From: Bifidobacterium asteroides | GTDB lineage: Bacteria > Actinomycetota > Actinomycetes > Actinomycetales > Bifidobacteriaceae | Assembly: GCF_030758775.1 (NCBI RefSeq) | Contig: NZ_CP132384.1 | Coordinates: 1,612,001 to 1,676,000 of the forward strand | Direction of reading: 5' to 3' | DNA length: 64,000 bases | Part shown: positions 8,808-17,436 of the stretch, in pieces | How positions within the stretch are numbered: the first letter of the stretch is position 1 | Layout of the letters: every line of letters begins with the position of its first letter | The notes under the pieces: model-generated | Databases searched by the model: none | What the model saw: the letters and a program-made list of their open reading frames with translations, nothing else | What the model was told of the DNA's origin: nothing | Program-made: the position numbers and the translations under genes

Positions 8808-10481
8808 ATGACAGCACAGAATGCGGGCAAGCCTGCCAGCCCAGAAGATCTGATCAACGTCGACGATCTGATCGGCAGGTACTACGATCTCATCCCCGAC
8901 CCCTCCACGCCCTCCCAGCGGGTGTCCTTCGGCACCTCCGGTCATCGCGGCTCCGCCCTGACCGTCTCCTTCAACGAGGCCCATATTGTGGCCATCAGCC
9001 AGGCCATAGCCGAACAGCGAGCCAAGGATGGAGTCACCGGACCGCTCTATCTGGGCCGCGACACCCACGCCCTCTCCCTGCCTGCCTGGAAGACCGCTAT
9101 CGAGGTCCTGACAGCCAACGGCGTACGGGTGCGCATTGACGCCAATGATGACTACACTCCCACCCCCACCGTCTCTCAGGCCATCCTGACACACAACCGG
9201 GCGGCCGACGGGACCCAGCGCTTCTCCGGCAAGGACCTGGCCGATGGCATCGTGGTCACCCCCTCCCACAACCCGCCCACCGACGGCGGATTCAAGTATG
9301 ACCCGCCCACAGGCGGCCCGGCTCCGGCTGAAACCACCAATGCCATAGCGCAACGGGCCAACGAGCTCCTGGGCGACTACAGGCGGGTCAAGCGGATCCC
9401 CTTTGAAGATGCCATCAAATCCGACCTGGTGGAGCGCTTCGACTACCGGGAACATTACGTGGCCGACCTGGGCAATGTCATCGACTTCGACCTGATCAGA
9501 TCCTCTGGGGTCCGCCTGGGCATCGATCCGCTGGGCGGGGCCTCGGTCAATTACTGGCCGCTGATCAACGAAAAGTACGGGCTGAACATCGGCGTCGTCA
9601 ACCCCGAGGTGGATCCGACCTGGCGGTTCATGACCATCGACCACGACGGGAAGATCCGCATGGATCCCAGCTCCCCCTATGCCATGAAGGGCCTGGTGGA
9701 TCGTCTGAATGCAGGGGCTTGGGACTCCTACGACCTGGTGGGCGGCACCGATCCGGACGCCGACAGGCATGGCATCGTCTGCCCAGGAACAGGGGTCATG
9801 AACCCCAACCACTACATCGCCGTCTGCGTGGAATACCTCTTCTCCGGCAACCGTCCCGGATGGCCTAAGGGCGCCGGCATCGGCAAGACCCTGGTCTCCT
9901 CCTCCCTGATCGACCGTGTGGCTGCCTCCATAGGCGCCAGGCTGATCGAGGTGCCTGTGGGCTTCAAGTGGTTCGTCGACCCCCTCTTCAAGGGAGAGGT
10001 GGCCTTCGGCGGCGAGGAGAGCTCCGGGATGAGCTTCCTGCGTCGGGACGGCCGCGTCTGGACGACCGACAAGGACGGGCTGATCCCCGACCTCCTGGCT
10101 GCCGAGATCACAGCCAAGACCGGAAAGAACCCGGCCCAGCTCCATCAGGAGCAGGTGGAGCGCTTCGGCCAAAGCTGGTATAAGCGGGTGGACACCCCGA
10201 CCACATTGGAGCAGAAGCAGAAGTTCGCCCGGCTGAACGGCGACGATGTGACGGCCTCCACCCTGGCCGGCGAGCCCATCACTGCCAAGCTGACCGAAGC
10301 CCCGGGCAACGGGGCCAAAATCGGCGGCATCAAGGTGACCACCCGGAACAACTGGTTCGCCGCCCGCCCCTCCGGCACCGAGAACATCTACAAGGTCTAC
10401 GCCGAATCCTTCGTTTCCCCCGAGGCCCTGGATCAGGTTCTGGACGATGCCGACCAGGTAGTAGCCAAGGCCCTGGGCTGA
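8808..10481 (+). CDS. pgm: Phosphoglucomutase (alpha-D-glucose-specific)
   Basis: A 557-residue enzyme interconverting glucose 1-phosphate and glucose 6-phosphate. Motifs in order: SFGTSGHRG (substrate loop), the phosphoserine loop [10 protein letters not shown] with Ser153, the metal-binding [10 protein letters not shown] (near 310), the sugar-binding GGEESSG, and the phosphate-binding RPSGTEN near the C-terminus. All catalytic elements are intact. MTAQNAG at 8808 is preferred as start by comparison with related proteins; ATG 8796, four codons earlier, is possible and neither has a well-spaced Shine-Dalgarno. In this lineage it links glycogen and sugar-phosphate pools to the fructose-6-phosphate shunt. 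Confidence 0.95.
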   Translation: MTAQNAGKPASPEDLINVDDLIGRYYDLIPDPSTPSQRVSFGTSGHRGSALTVSFNEAHIVAISQAIAEQRAKDGVTGPLYLGRDTHALSLPAWKTAIEVLTANGVRVRIDANDDYTPTPTVSQAILTHNRAADGTQRFSGKDLADGIVVTPSHNPPTDGGFKYDPPTGGPAPAETTNAIAQRANELLGDYRRVKRIPFEDAIKSDLVERFDYREHYVADLGNVIDFDLIRSSGVRLGIDPLGGASVNYWPLINEKYGLNIGVVNPEVDPTWRFMTIDHDGKIRMDPSSPYAMKGLVDRLNAGAWDSYDLVGGTDPDADRHGIVCPGTGVMNPNHYIAVCVEYLFSGNRPGWPKGAGIGKTLVSSSLIDRVAASIGARLIEVPVGFKWFVDPLFKGEVAFGGEESSGMSFLRRDGRVWTTDKDGLIPDLLAAEITAKTGKNPAQLHQEQVERFGQSWYKRVDTPTTLEQKQKFARLNGDDVTASTLAGEPITAKLTEAPGNGAKIGGIKVTTRNNWFAARPSGTENIYKVYAESFVSPEALDQVLDDADQVVAKALG

Positions 10482-10529
10482 GCTGCGGACAAGACCATCG
10501 CTGGCGCAGGGGTTCTCTATCTATTTGTC

Positions 10530-10535
10530 TAGGCT
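10530..10535 (+). promoter_or_regulatory. -10 element placing the RNase HI gene as leaderless
   Basis: TAGGCT is followed by 6 bases and then the ATG. No Shine-Dalgarno is present, so transcription probably starts at the initiation codon. Confidence 0.4.
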
Positions 10536-10541
10536 GGAACC

Positions 10542-11585
10542 ATGACCAATGACAAGAATCTGGTCGTCTCCACCGACGGCAGCGCACTGAGCAATCCCAA
10601 CGGCCCCATGGGCTGGGCCTGGGCCGACCATGAGGGCGGCGACGCGGATGCAGGCGGCGCAAGCAACGGCACCAATCAGATCGGCGAGCTATGCGCCGTC
10701 CTGCAGGCGCTACGAGCCCACCCAGGCGAGCGCCCGCTGGTCATCGAAACCGACTCCCAATACGCCATCAACTGCTCCACCACCTGGGTGCCCGGGTGGA
10801 AGAAGAAGGGCTGGAAGAACTCCCAGGGTAAGCCGGTCAAGAACCGCTCTCTGATCGAGGCTATCGATCGGGAGATCCAGGCACGGCCGGGATCAGTCAG
10901 GTTTGTCTGGGTCAAGGGCCACGCCGGCGACACCTTCAACGAGAAAGTGGACACGCTGGCCCGCGGCTATGCCACAGCTGCAGGCAAAGGCGATCGGGAA
11001 GGCTGTCTGCCCGTTGAGGGCTGGCGATCACTGCTGGCCTCCCCCTACGCCAAGGGCACGCAGGTGCCGTCCGCAGTCAAGGAGGAGCTGGACGGAGGAC
11101 CCCAGGTTCTTGACGATCTTGGCCGCAAAAAGGTTCGCCTGGATCAGAAAGAGCAGAAAGACCTGGCCGAAACCGCCGTCGAATCCGAGGCCGTGGATGC
11201 CGAGCAAGCCGAGTCCGTAGCCGCAACATTCTCAGGGTCGCCGGCCGCAGCAGCAGACGAGCGGGACGACGTGCCGTCTGAAGCCATCAATGACACGCCC
11301 GCTTCTGACATAGCCGATGATCAAAATGACGACCCCTCGCCGGCTTTCAACGATACTTCGGACACCGACACGGTTGATCAAGAGACCAAGAATTCCGGCG
11401 CTCGAGGGCTGAGAGCCAGCGGCCGGATCCGCATCACGCCTCCTCCCTCTGGCAGCAGCATGTTCACCGGACAGGACCTGCATATAGTCGGCAGCATTGA
11501 TCTGGACGCCGCCATCGACCCTGACGGCTACGTGAACATTCAGGAGGCCCCCTTCCGCCTGCACGCCATCGAAGTCAAGGATTGA
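10542..11585 (+). CDS. rnhA: Ribonuclease HI with long C-terminal extension
   Basis: 347 residues; the first 145 are a complete RNase HI that degrades RNA in RNA-DNA hybrids. Catalytic residues are visible: Asp12 (STDGSA), Glu49 (IGELCAV), Asp71 (ETDSQYA), His127 (KGHAGD) and Asp137 (EKVDTLA). After a short conserved-looking segment (LPVEGWRSLLASPYAKG) there is an acidic, alanine-rich disordered stretch (about 205-285). A compact end of about 60 residues follows (GRIRITPPPSGSSMFTG then LHIVGSIDLDAAID). This tail matches none of the usual RNase H partners (no N-terminal hybrid-binding domain, no CobC-type phosphatase) and its function is unknown. It appears to be a monocistronic, leaderless gene. 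Confidence 0.85.
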   Translation: MTNDKNLVVSTDGSALSNPNGPMGWAWADHEGGDADAGGASNGTNQIGELCAVLQALRAHPGERPLVIETDSQYAINCSTTWVPGWKKKGWKNSQGKPVKNRSLIEAIDREIQARPGSVRFVWVKGHAGDTFNEKVDTLARGYATAAGKGDREGCLPVEGWRSLLASPYAKGTQVPSAVKEELDGGPQVLDDLGRKKVRLDQKEQKDLAETAVESEAVDAEQAESVAATFSGSPAAAADERDDVPSEAINDTPASDIADDQNDDPSPAFNDTSDTDTVDQETKNSGARGLRASGRIRITPPPSGSSMFTGQDLHIVGSIDLDAAIDPDGYVNIQEAPFRLHAIEVKD

Positions 11586-11692
11586 GCCGTTCATGGACCG
11601 TCAAGGGCCATCGTCTACACTGGAGTGAACCTGAACGAACAAGACCCGCGGATATCAGCTGTTGAAGGCATGGCGGGCATGAAGGAGCGTCT

Positions 11693-12391
11693 ATGGACAA
11701 GACCGAGCAGGACAGACTGAAGAAGGCCGCCGGCATCGAGGCAGCCAAGCTGGTCGAGAACGGCATGACCGCCGGGCTGGGCACCGGATCCACGGTCCGG
11801 TTCTTCGTGGATGAGCTGGGACGGCGCGTCAAGGAAGAGGGCCTGGAGTTCACCGGCGTGACCACCTCTCGGCGTACCAAGGAGCAGGCTGAAGGCTACG
11901 GAATCCGCATCGTCGACATCGACCAGGTGGACCACATCGACGTCACCATCGACGGTGCCGACGAGGTCGACAAGGACTTCAACGGCATCAAGGGCGGCGG
12001 CGCAGCCCTGCTCTGGGAGAAGATCGTGGCCGTCAACTCTCGAAGGATCGTCTGGATCGTGGACGAGTCCAAGGTGGTCGACACCATCGGCCGCTTCCCC
12101 CTGCCAGTGGAGGTCATTCCCTTCGGCGAGCGCCACGTCCTGGACCGCTTCAAGGAGCGCGGCTACAACCCGGTACTGAGGCTGGACGGCCAGGGACAGC
12201 CGGTCCTGACCGACGAGCACAACCACATCATCGATCTGCATCTGGATCGGATTGAGCACCCTCAGGATCTGGCTCAGGACCTGATCACTACCGTGGGCGT
12301 CGTGGAACACGGTCTCTTCCTCAACATGGTTGACACAGTCATCGTGGGCGACCCCAATGGTCCCAGGGTCATGACCAACGCCAACAAGTGA
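11693..12391 (+). CDS. rpiA: Ribose-5-phosphate isomerase A
   Basis: A 232-residue cytosolic enzyme converting ribose 5-phosphate and ribulose 5-phosphate in the pentose phosphate/bifid shunt. Signature blocks are GLGTGSTVRFFVDELG (phosphate-binding loop), DGADEVDKDF with the catalytic aspartate, and KGGGAALLWEKIVA with the conserved Lys and Glu. Full length. AAGGAG stands 5 bases before the start, a well-formed ribosome binding site. It is a single gene closed by a strong terminator. It complements pgm upstream: one handles hexose phosphate, the other pentose phosphate. Confidence 0.96.
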   Translation: MDKTEQDRLKKAAGIEAAKLVENGMTAGLGTGSTVRFFVDELGRRVKEEGLEFTGVTTSRRTKEQAEGYGIRIVDIDQVDHIDVTIDGADEVDKDFNGIKGGGAALLWEKIVAVNSRRIVWIVDESKVVDTIGRFPLPVEVIPFGERHVLDRFKERGYNPVLRLDGQGQPVLTDEHNHIIDLHLDRIEHPQDLAQDLITTVGVVEHGLFLNMVDTVIVGDPNGPRVMTNANK

Positions 12392-12408
12392 AAATAAACG
12401 GATATACA

Positions 12409-12445
12409 CGAAGCCCCCCGCGTCCAATCGATGCGGGGGGCTTCG
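12409..12445 (+). terminator. Terminator hairpin after rpiA
   Basis: Perfect 13-base arms CGAAGCCCCCCGC / GCGGGGGGCTTCG with an 11-base loop. The downstream T tract is weak on both strands. It lies between the convergent rpiA and bS22 genes and could serve both. Confidence 0.7.
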
Positions 12446-12476
12446 TCGGCCCTAGCGGGCCATAAGCCATAAAGAG

Positions 12477-12566
12477 CTACTTGCGCTGGTGACGAGTCTT
12501 GCGCAGCAGTTTGCGGTGCTTCTTCTTGCTCATCCGCTTGCGGCGCTTCTTGATGACAGAACCCAT
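12477..12566 (-). CDS. Small ribosomal protein bS22 (AURKAIP1/COX24-domain protein)
   Basis: A 29-residue, extremely basic peptide beginning MGSVIKKRRKR and continuing MSKKKHRKLLRKTR, which matches the tiny actinobacterial ribosomal protein bS22 seen in mycobacterial ribosomes. It is easily missed because of its length. GGAGG lies 5 bases before the ATG, which supports real translation. In the family the peptide sits in the small subunit near the decoding region. It is an isolated gene between rpiA (convergent) and an unknown membrane protein. Confidence 0.9.
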   Translation of the reverse strand: MGSVIKKRRKRMSKKKHRKLLRKTRHQRK

Positions 12567-12633
12567 CCGAGCCTCCGATCCTTAGTTACCTGGAAGTGTC
12601 CAACTTGCTTATCGTACACCGCTTGGGGGACGA

Positions 12634-13284
12634 TCAGAGCGGGAAGGCCTTATAGAAAGCCTCCAGCGCCGTCCGCTGACCCTGAGCGCGGAAGACCACC
12701 GTGTCGTTCTGCCAGATGACCAGCGCCTTGTGCTCGTCGTCACCATCCGCCTTCTCCAGGTAGGATCCGGTGACCGTGCCGCCGCTGCGAACCTTGCCCG
12801 AGGCCAGCTCCTTGCCGGACATACCGGTGGACTGGCTGTCATAGAGGGCCTTGGCATCCTCGCTCCTGGACCACTGGGCCAGGTGGAGGGTCACGTCCCC
12901 GCCCGATCTGCCGGTGGAGTAGACCAGGCTGTACTCCTCTATAGGCGTACGGGTGCTCCACTCGCTGTCGGAATCAGCCTTGACTCGGGCGAAGCCGCCC
13001 ACTGTGTCAGGCATGGCCTTGAGCAGCTCCGAGGCCGAGTCCGGCAGGGGCGCCGCCGTGGCCTTTGGACTGGCCTGGGAGGGACGGGAAGAAGCGGAGG
13101 TCTGAGCCTGTGCGTCTGGTTGTTGGCTGCGCACCGCCCAGTGCGGCCATACGAAGGCCGACAGGAGCACCAGAACCACTACCGCAGCCAAGGCGATGAC
13201 CACGCCTATACGTCGACGGCGTTGCCGGGCATGCGCAGAGGAATCGGGCGAAGAGGACAGGGGTGCAGAAGGATTGTCAGCCAT
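12634..13284 (-). CDS. Single-pass membrane protein of unknown function
   Basis: 216 residues. A polar N-terminus with a basic cluster (RQRRRRIG) precedes one transmembrane helix (about 27-45). A Ser/Ala/Pro/Gln-rich linker (55-80) leads to an extracytoplasmic domain of about 130 residues with alternating strands (TPIEEYSLVYSTG, GDVTLHLAQW, TGSYLEKADG, KALVIWQNDTVVFRAQG). The topology suggests a surface-exposed, membrane-tethered domain. I do not recognise the family. It is divergent from radA, with about 90 bases between the two starts. Confidence 0.65.
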   Translation of the reverse strand: MADNPSAPLSSSPDSSAHARQRRRRIGVVIALAAVVVLVLLSAFVWPHWAVRSQQPDAQAQTSASSRPSQASPKATAAPLPDSASELLKAMPDTVGGFARVKADSDSEWSTRTPIEEYSLVYSTGRSGGDVTLHLAQWSRSEDAKALYDSQSTGMSGKELASGKVRSGGTVTGSYLEKADGDDEHKALVIWQNDTVVFRAQGQRTALEAFYKAFPL

Positions 13285-13362
13285 GCCTCCATTCTCTCAT
13301 GGGAGGGGTGTCGGCACTGCGAAGATGACGTGAAAGCCCGGGCCCTCGTCCCTGAATCCCGA

Positions 13363-13368
13363 TAGCGT
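13363..13368 (+). promoter_or_regulatory. -10 element placing radA as leaderless
   Basis: TAGCGT, then 6 bases, then the radA ATG, with no Shine-Dalgarno. The geometry is the same as for serS and rnhA. Confidence 0.4.
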
Positions 13369-13374
13369 GCAGGT

Positions 13375-14781
13375 ATGGCCAAGACGACGACGCAATACGT
13401 GTGCACGGAGTGCGGATGGACCGGCGGCAAGTGGTTCGGACGCTGCCCGGAATGCGGCCAGTGGGGAACCATCGAAGAGTTCCACGAAGCCCGCGTGGGT
13501 GCAGGAGGGGGCTTGTCCTCCTCAGGAGGCAGCCATACGGCGCCTGCGCCTCCAAAGACCGGCCTGGCCCGGCCCATCACCAGGGTGGGCACGGACCAGG
13601 TCAAACGCATCCCCACAGGATTCGAGGAGTTCGACCGGGTCCTGGGCGGAGGCATCGTACCCGGGTCGGTCATCCTCCTTGCCGGCGAGCCGGGAATAGG
13701 CAAGTCCACCCTCCTGCTGGAGACAGCCGGCCGCGTAGCCGGCCGGGGCGGCCAGGGAGGCAAGGTGCTCTACCTGTCGGGCGAGGAGTCCCAGGCCCAG
13801 GTACGGATGCGGGCTAGTCGGGTGGGGGCCCTCAAGGACTCGCTGCTGCTGGCTTCCACAACCGACCTGGCCACGGTGCTGGGGCTGATCGAGCGTGAGA
13901 AGCCGGCGCTGGCCATTGTGGACTCCGCCCAGACCATCGTCTCCAACCAGGTTGACGGCATTTCCGGAGGCTCCACACAGGTGCGTGAGGTGGCCATCAG
14001 CCTGATCGACATGGCCAAGTCGCACGACATCCCCATCCTCTTGGTCGGCCACGTGACCAAGGACGGCTCCATAGCCGGGCCGCGGACCCTGGAGCATCTG
14101 GTCGATGTGGTCTGCCAGTTCGAGGGCGACTCCCAGACCGCCCTGCGCCTGCTGAGGGCCGTCAAGAACCGGTTCGGCCCCACCGACGAGGTGGGCTGCT
14201 TCGACATGAGCGAACAGGGTATCGAGGAGGTCAGCGATCCTACCGGGCTCTTCCTGTCCACGGCCGGGCAGGAGGTGGAGGGCACCTGTGTGACCTTCAC
14301 CTTGGACGGCCACCGCAGCCTGCCCATCGAGATCCAGGCCCTGGTCACCTCCTCGGTTCTGCCCACGCCCAGACGCAACACCAACGGGATCGACGCCAAC
14401 CGCCTGGCCATGCTGGCCGCGGTGCTCTACCGTCACGGCCGGGTCAACCTGCTGACGAGGGACCTGTATGTGTCCACCATCGCCGGCGGGCTGGCCAAGG
14501 AGCCCGGATGCGACCTGGCCATTGTGGCCGCCCTGGCCAGTGCAGCCAAGTCCCGGCCCATCCTGCGCACGACCTGTGCCATGGGCGAGATATCGCTGAC
14601 CGGGCAGGTCAGGCCTGTGCCTCAACTCAACCACCGGCTGCAGGAGGCCGCTCGGCTGGGATTCACGCGAGCGCTGGTCCCGCCCGACCGGCATTCAAGA
14701 GGCCGCAAGCCCATTCAGGGACTGGAAGTGGTCGAGGTCACCTATCTGGCCGAGGCCCTGGAGGCCCTTGGACTGGTCTAA
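13375..14781 (+). CDS. radA: DNA repair protein RadA (Sms)
   Basis: A 468-residue branch-migration ATPase of recombinational repair. An N-terminal four-cysteine zinc finger (Cys10, 13, 24, 27; CTECGWTGGKWFGRCPEC) is followed by a RecA-like core with Walker A GEPGIGKST (104-112), the RadA-specific KNRFG motif near 265, and a C-terminal Lon-protease-like domain (about 290-468). The domain order and length are normal. The catalytic Lon dyad is not expected in RadA, so the C-terminal part should be structural. Transcription appears leaderless. Confidence 0.96.
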   Translation: MAKTTTQYVCTECGWTGGKWFGRCPECGQWGTIEEFHEARVGAGGGLSSSGGSHTAPAPPKTGLARPITRVGTDQVKRIPTGFEEFDRVLGGGIVPGSVILLAGEPGIGKSTLLLETAGRVAGRGGQGGKVLYLSGEESQAQVRMRASRVGALKDSLLLASTTDLATVLGLIEREKPALAIVDSAQTIVSNQVDGISGGSTQVREVAISLIDMAKSHDIPILLVGHVTKDGSIAGPRTLEHLVDVVCQFEGDSQTALRLLRAVKNRFGPTDEVGCFDMSEQGIEEVSDPTGLFLSTAGQEVEGTCVTFTLDGHRSLPIEIQALVTSSVLPTPRRNTNGIDANRLAMLAAVLYRHGRVNLLTRDLYVSTIAGGLAKEPGCDLAIVAALASAAKSRPILRTTCAMGEISLTGQVRPVPQLNHRLQEAARLGFTRALVPPDRHSRGRKPIQGLEVVEVTYLAEALEALGLV

Positions 14782-14904
14782 GCCAGTGGCCGCTGGTCCC
14801 CTATCGCACCCCATGGCGCTCACCTGCCGACTCGTTAACCTGCCGGACTAGGATGGAGTCGCCGGAAGACCGACACCCATCATCATCGCGAGGAGCAGAT
14901 CAGC

Positions 14905-15768
14905 ATGACCATCTTCACCAGGAAAACCATACGCAGGCTGACGGCGGCCGCACTCACGACAGTCACGCTCATGGCCGGCGCGGCCTGTGGCTCCTCATCG
15001 GGCAATAGCGGGCAGTCAGCAGACAAGCAGGACATCACCCAGCAGACCATCAAACCCGGCACCCTGACCATTGCCACCGGAGATCCGGCCTACGCCCCAT
15101 ACGTGCAGGACAACAAGCCCGAATCCGGCAAGGGCTACGAGGCGGCCGTGGCCTATGCAGTGGCAGAGAAAATGGGCTTCGACAAGGCACACGTCACCTG
15201 GACCCGGACCACCTTTGATGCCGCCATCGCCCCGGGCAGCAAGGACTACGATCTGAACATCCAGCAGTTCTCCATCACCCCGGAGCGCCGTCAGGCTGTG
15301 GACTTCACTCCCAGCTACTACAACTCCACCCAGTCGCTGGTCGTCAGAAAAAACTCCCCATATGCTTCCGCCACCTCCCTTGCCCAGATCAAGGACGCCA
15401 AGATAGGAGCCATGGTCGGCTCTACCTCCTACGAGATGGCTCACAAACTGGTCAAGCCTGACATCGACACCTTCAACGACGACGTGGCTTCGTCCCAGGC
15501 CTTGGATGCCAATCAGATCGACGCGCTGGTCGTGGACACCCCGTCAGCCGTGACCATGGTCGATTCCGGACAGGTCAAGAACGCCAAAATCCTCGGGCAG
15601 ATCAAGGGCTCTCAGGACCCGGAGGGCATGGGCATAGTCCTGCCCAAGGGCTCCAAGCTGACCCCTGCCGCTTCCACGGCTGTCACGGCCCTGAAGAAGG
15701 ATGGAACCTTGGACAAGCTGCAGAAGCAGTGGCTGCACGTCTACACCTCCCTGCCCATGCTGGGCTGA
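14905..15768 (+). CDS. Polar amino-acid ABC transporter, substrate-binding lipoprotein
   Basis: 287 residues of the family-3 solute-binding type. An N-terminal signal (basic RKTIRR, hydrophobic core to about 25) ends at Cys28 in GAACGS, a lipobox with Gly rather than a bulky residue at -3. The mature part starts with a spacer rich in Ser and Gln and then the ligand-binding fold (TLTIATGDPAYAPY, DLNIQQFSITPERRQAVDFT, IGAMVGSTSYE). It would capture a polar amino acid outside the membrane; the substrate is unknown. AGGAG lies 9 bases upstream. First gene of a three-gene transporter operon. Confidence 0.9.
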   Translation: MTIFTRKTIRRLTAAALTTVTLMAGAACGSSSGNSGQSADKQDITQQTIKPGTLTIATGDPAYAPYVQDNKPESGKGYEAAVAYAVAEKMGFDKAHVTWTRTTFDAAIAPGSKDYDLNIQQFSITPERRQAVDFTPSYYNSTQSLVVRKNSPYASATSLAQIKDAKIGAMVGSTSYEMAHKLVKPDIDTFNDDVASSQALDANQIDALVVDTPSAVTMVDSGQVKNAKILGQIKGSQDPEGMGIVLPKGSKLTPAASTAVTALKKDGTLDKLQKQWLHVYTSLPMLG

Positions 15769-15784
15769 GAGAAGAAAGGAAACC

Positions 15785-16651
15785 TTGTCGTTCATGGCCA
15801 CCTCGGCACAGGACGCGGTCAGCGATATCCAACGGGAACGGGAACGCTACGGGCGTCGACAGAATCTGCGCTCTGTGGCGATCAGCATCGCCAGCACGCT
15901 GGTGTTGGCCCTGCTGATCGCCCTGGGTCTGCACGCCTCACCTGGCTGGCCCCGGGTCAAGCAGTCGTTTTTCTCCGGTGCCTACTTCGCCCAAGCCTTC
16001 CCCAAGGTCCTCCAGGGGCTCTGGCTCAATCTGGAGGTCCTCTTCTTCGCAGTCATCGGCGTGGCACTGCTGGGCACCCTGCTGGCCATGATCCGCACCA
16101 GCCGGAACCCGCTGCTCTTCCCTCTGCGGGTGCTGGCCCAGGTCTACACCACGATCATGAGAGGCATCCCCATGATCGTGGTTCTCTACCTGATCGGCTT
16201 CGGCATTCCCGGGCTGGCCATTTTCAACCGGATTCCGGCAGCCCTGCTGGGCACTGTGGCGATCATCCTCTCCTATTCGGCCTACATCGCCGAGGTGCTG
16301 AGGGCAGGATTCCAGGACGTCGGCCCCTCCCAGAGGGCGTCGGCACGCTCGCTTGGCCTGACCTCGGGGCAGACCATGCGTCTGGTCGTCATCCCCCAGG
16401 CCCTGCGCAAGGTGGCTCCGGCACTGATGAACGACTTCATCTCCATGCAGAAGGACGTGGGACTGATCTCGGTTCTAGGGGCTGTGGACGCGGTCAGAGC
16501 GGCCCAGATCATCGTGGCCACCTCCTACAACTTCACTCCATACGTGGTGGCCTCGGTGCTCTTCATCGCCACCTCGGTCCCCTTCATTCTTCTCAACGAC
16601 TGGTATTCCAACCGGCTGCGCAAGCGCGAACAGAGCGGAGGCATGGTATGA
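15785..16651 (+). CDS. Polar amino-acid ABC transporter, permease
   Basis: 288 residues of the HisM/GlnP type. One helix near 26-46 is followed by a permease core with about four to five further helices and the EAA-like loop (RASARSLGLTSGQTMRLVVIPQALR) that docks the ATPase. A TTG at 15785 is chosen as start because AAAGGA lies 4 bases before it; ATG 15794 is also possible but its ribosome site would be 13 bases away. The stop overlaps the ATPase start as ATGA, so the two are translationally coupled. Confidence 0.88.
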   Translation: MSFMATSAQDAVSDIQRERERYGRRQNLRSVAISIASTLVLALLIALGLHASPGWPRVKQSFFSGAYFAQAFPKVLQGLWLNLEVLFFAVIGVALLGTLLAMIRTSRNPLLFPLRVLAQVYTTIMRGIPMIVVLYLIGFGIPGLAIFNRIPAALLGTVAIILSYSAYIAEVLRAGFQDVGPSQRASARSLGLTSGQTMRLVVIPQALRKVAPALMNDFISMQKDVGLISVLGAVDAVRAAQIIVATSYNFTPYVVASVLFIATSVPFILLNDWYSNRLRKREQSGGMV

Positions 16652-17415
16652 GCGAACAGGCAGGCGCCGAACAGAACCAGCCGGTGCTCCGTCTGGAGAA
16701 TGTTCAAAAGACCTACCCTGGTGGCAACAAGGTCCTGCGCGGCATCTCCATGACCATCATGCCCCATGAGACCGTGGCCCTGCTGGGCCCATCCGGGTCG
16801 GGCAAGTCCACCTTGATGAAGTGCATCAACCTGCTGGAGACCGTCAACGACGGCAGGATCTGGCTGGGCGGCACCGATATTACCGACCCCCGGATCAACC
16901 AGGATGCCTGCCGGGCCAGAATCGGCGTGGTCTTCCAGCAGTTCAACCTCTTCCCCCACATGAACGTCCTGAAAAACGTGACCCTGGGGGCCGTCAAGGT
17001 TCATGGCATGCCCAAGGAAGAAGCCAGAGAGCGGGCCCTGGAACTGCTGGACCGGATCGGCATGAGGAAGAAGGCCGGAGCATACCCCGACCAGCTCTCC
17101 GGCGGCCAGCAGCAGCGGGTGGCCATCGCCCGAGCTCTGATGACCGACCCGGAACTGCTCTTGCTGGATGAGATCACCTCAGCCCTGGACCCCATGCTGG
17201 TGGGCGAGGTCCTGGCCATGGTCTCCGAGCTGACTGCCGGAGGCACCACCATCCTCATGGCCACCCACGAAATGAGTTTCGCCCATCATGCAGCCAACCG
17301 GGTGGTTCTGCTGCTGGACGGTGTCATCGCCGAGAACGGAACGCCGCAAGAGGTCATGGACGAGTCTGAGAATCCTCGCACCAGGGAGTTCTTCAGCCAC
17401 TTCCGAGGGCTGTGA
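16648..17415 (+). CDS. Polar amino-acid ABC transporter, ATPase
   Basis: 255 residues of the GlnQ/HisP family. It carries Walker A GPSGSGKST, the Q loop VVFQQFNLFPHM, the signature LSGGQQQRVAIARAL, Walker B LLLLDEITSALDP (with the Thr-Ser form typical of this family) and the switch histidine in ATHEMSFA. All catalytic motifs are intact. It completes the uptake system with the lipoprotein and permease upstream. It ends 21 bases before the convergent ribF stop, with no obvious terminator between them. Confidence 0.93.
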   Translation: MSEQAGAEQNQPVLRLENVQKTYPGGNKVLRGISMTIMPHETVALLGPSGSGKSTLMKCINLLETVNDGRIWLGGTDITDPRINQDACRARIGVVFQQFNLFPHMNVLKNVTLGAVKVHGMPKEEARERALELLDRIGMRKKAGAYPDQLSGGQQQRVAIARALMTDPELLLLDEITSALDPMLVGEVLAMVSELTAGGTTILMATHEMSFAHHAANRVVLLLDGVIAENGTPQEVMDESENPRTREFFSHFRGL

Positions 17416-17436
17416 GTTCCCAGATTCCTGCAGTCT

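Noticed and set aside
8781-10172. Open frame (463 codons) antisense to pgm
   Set aside because: pgm is complete on the other strand with all catalytic motifs; the antisense frame has none.
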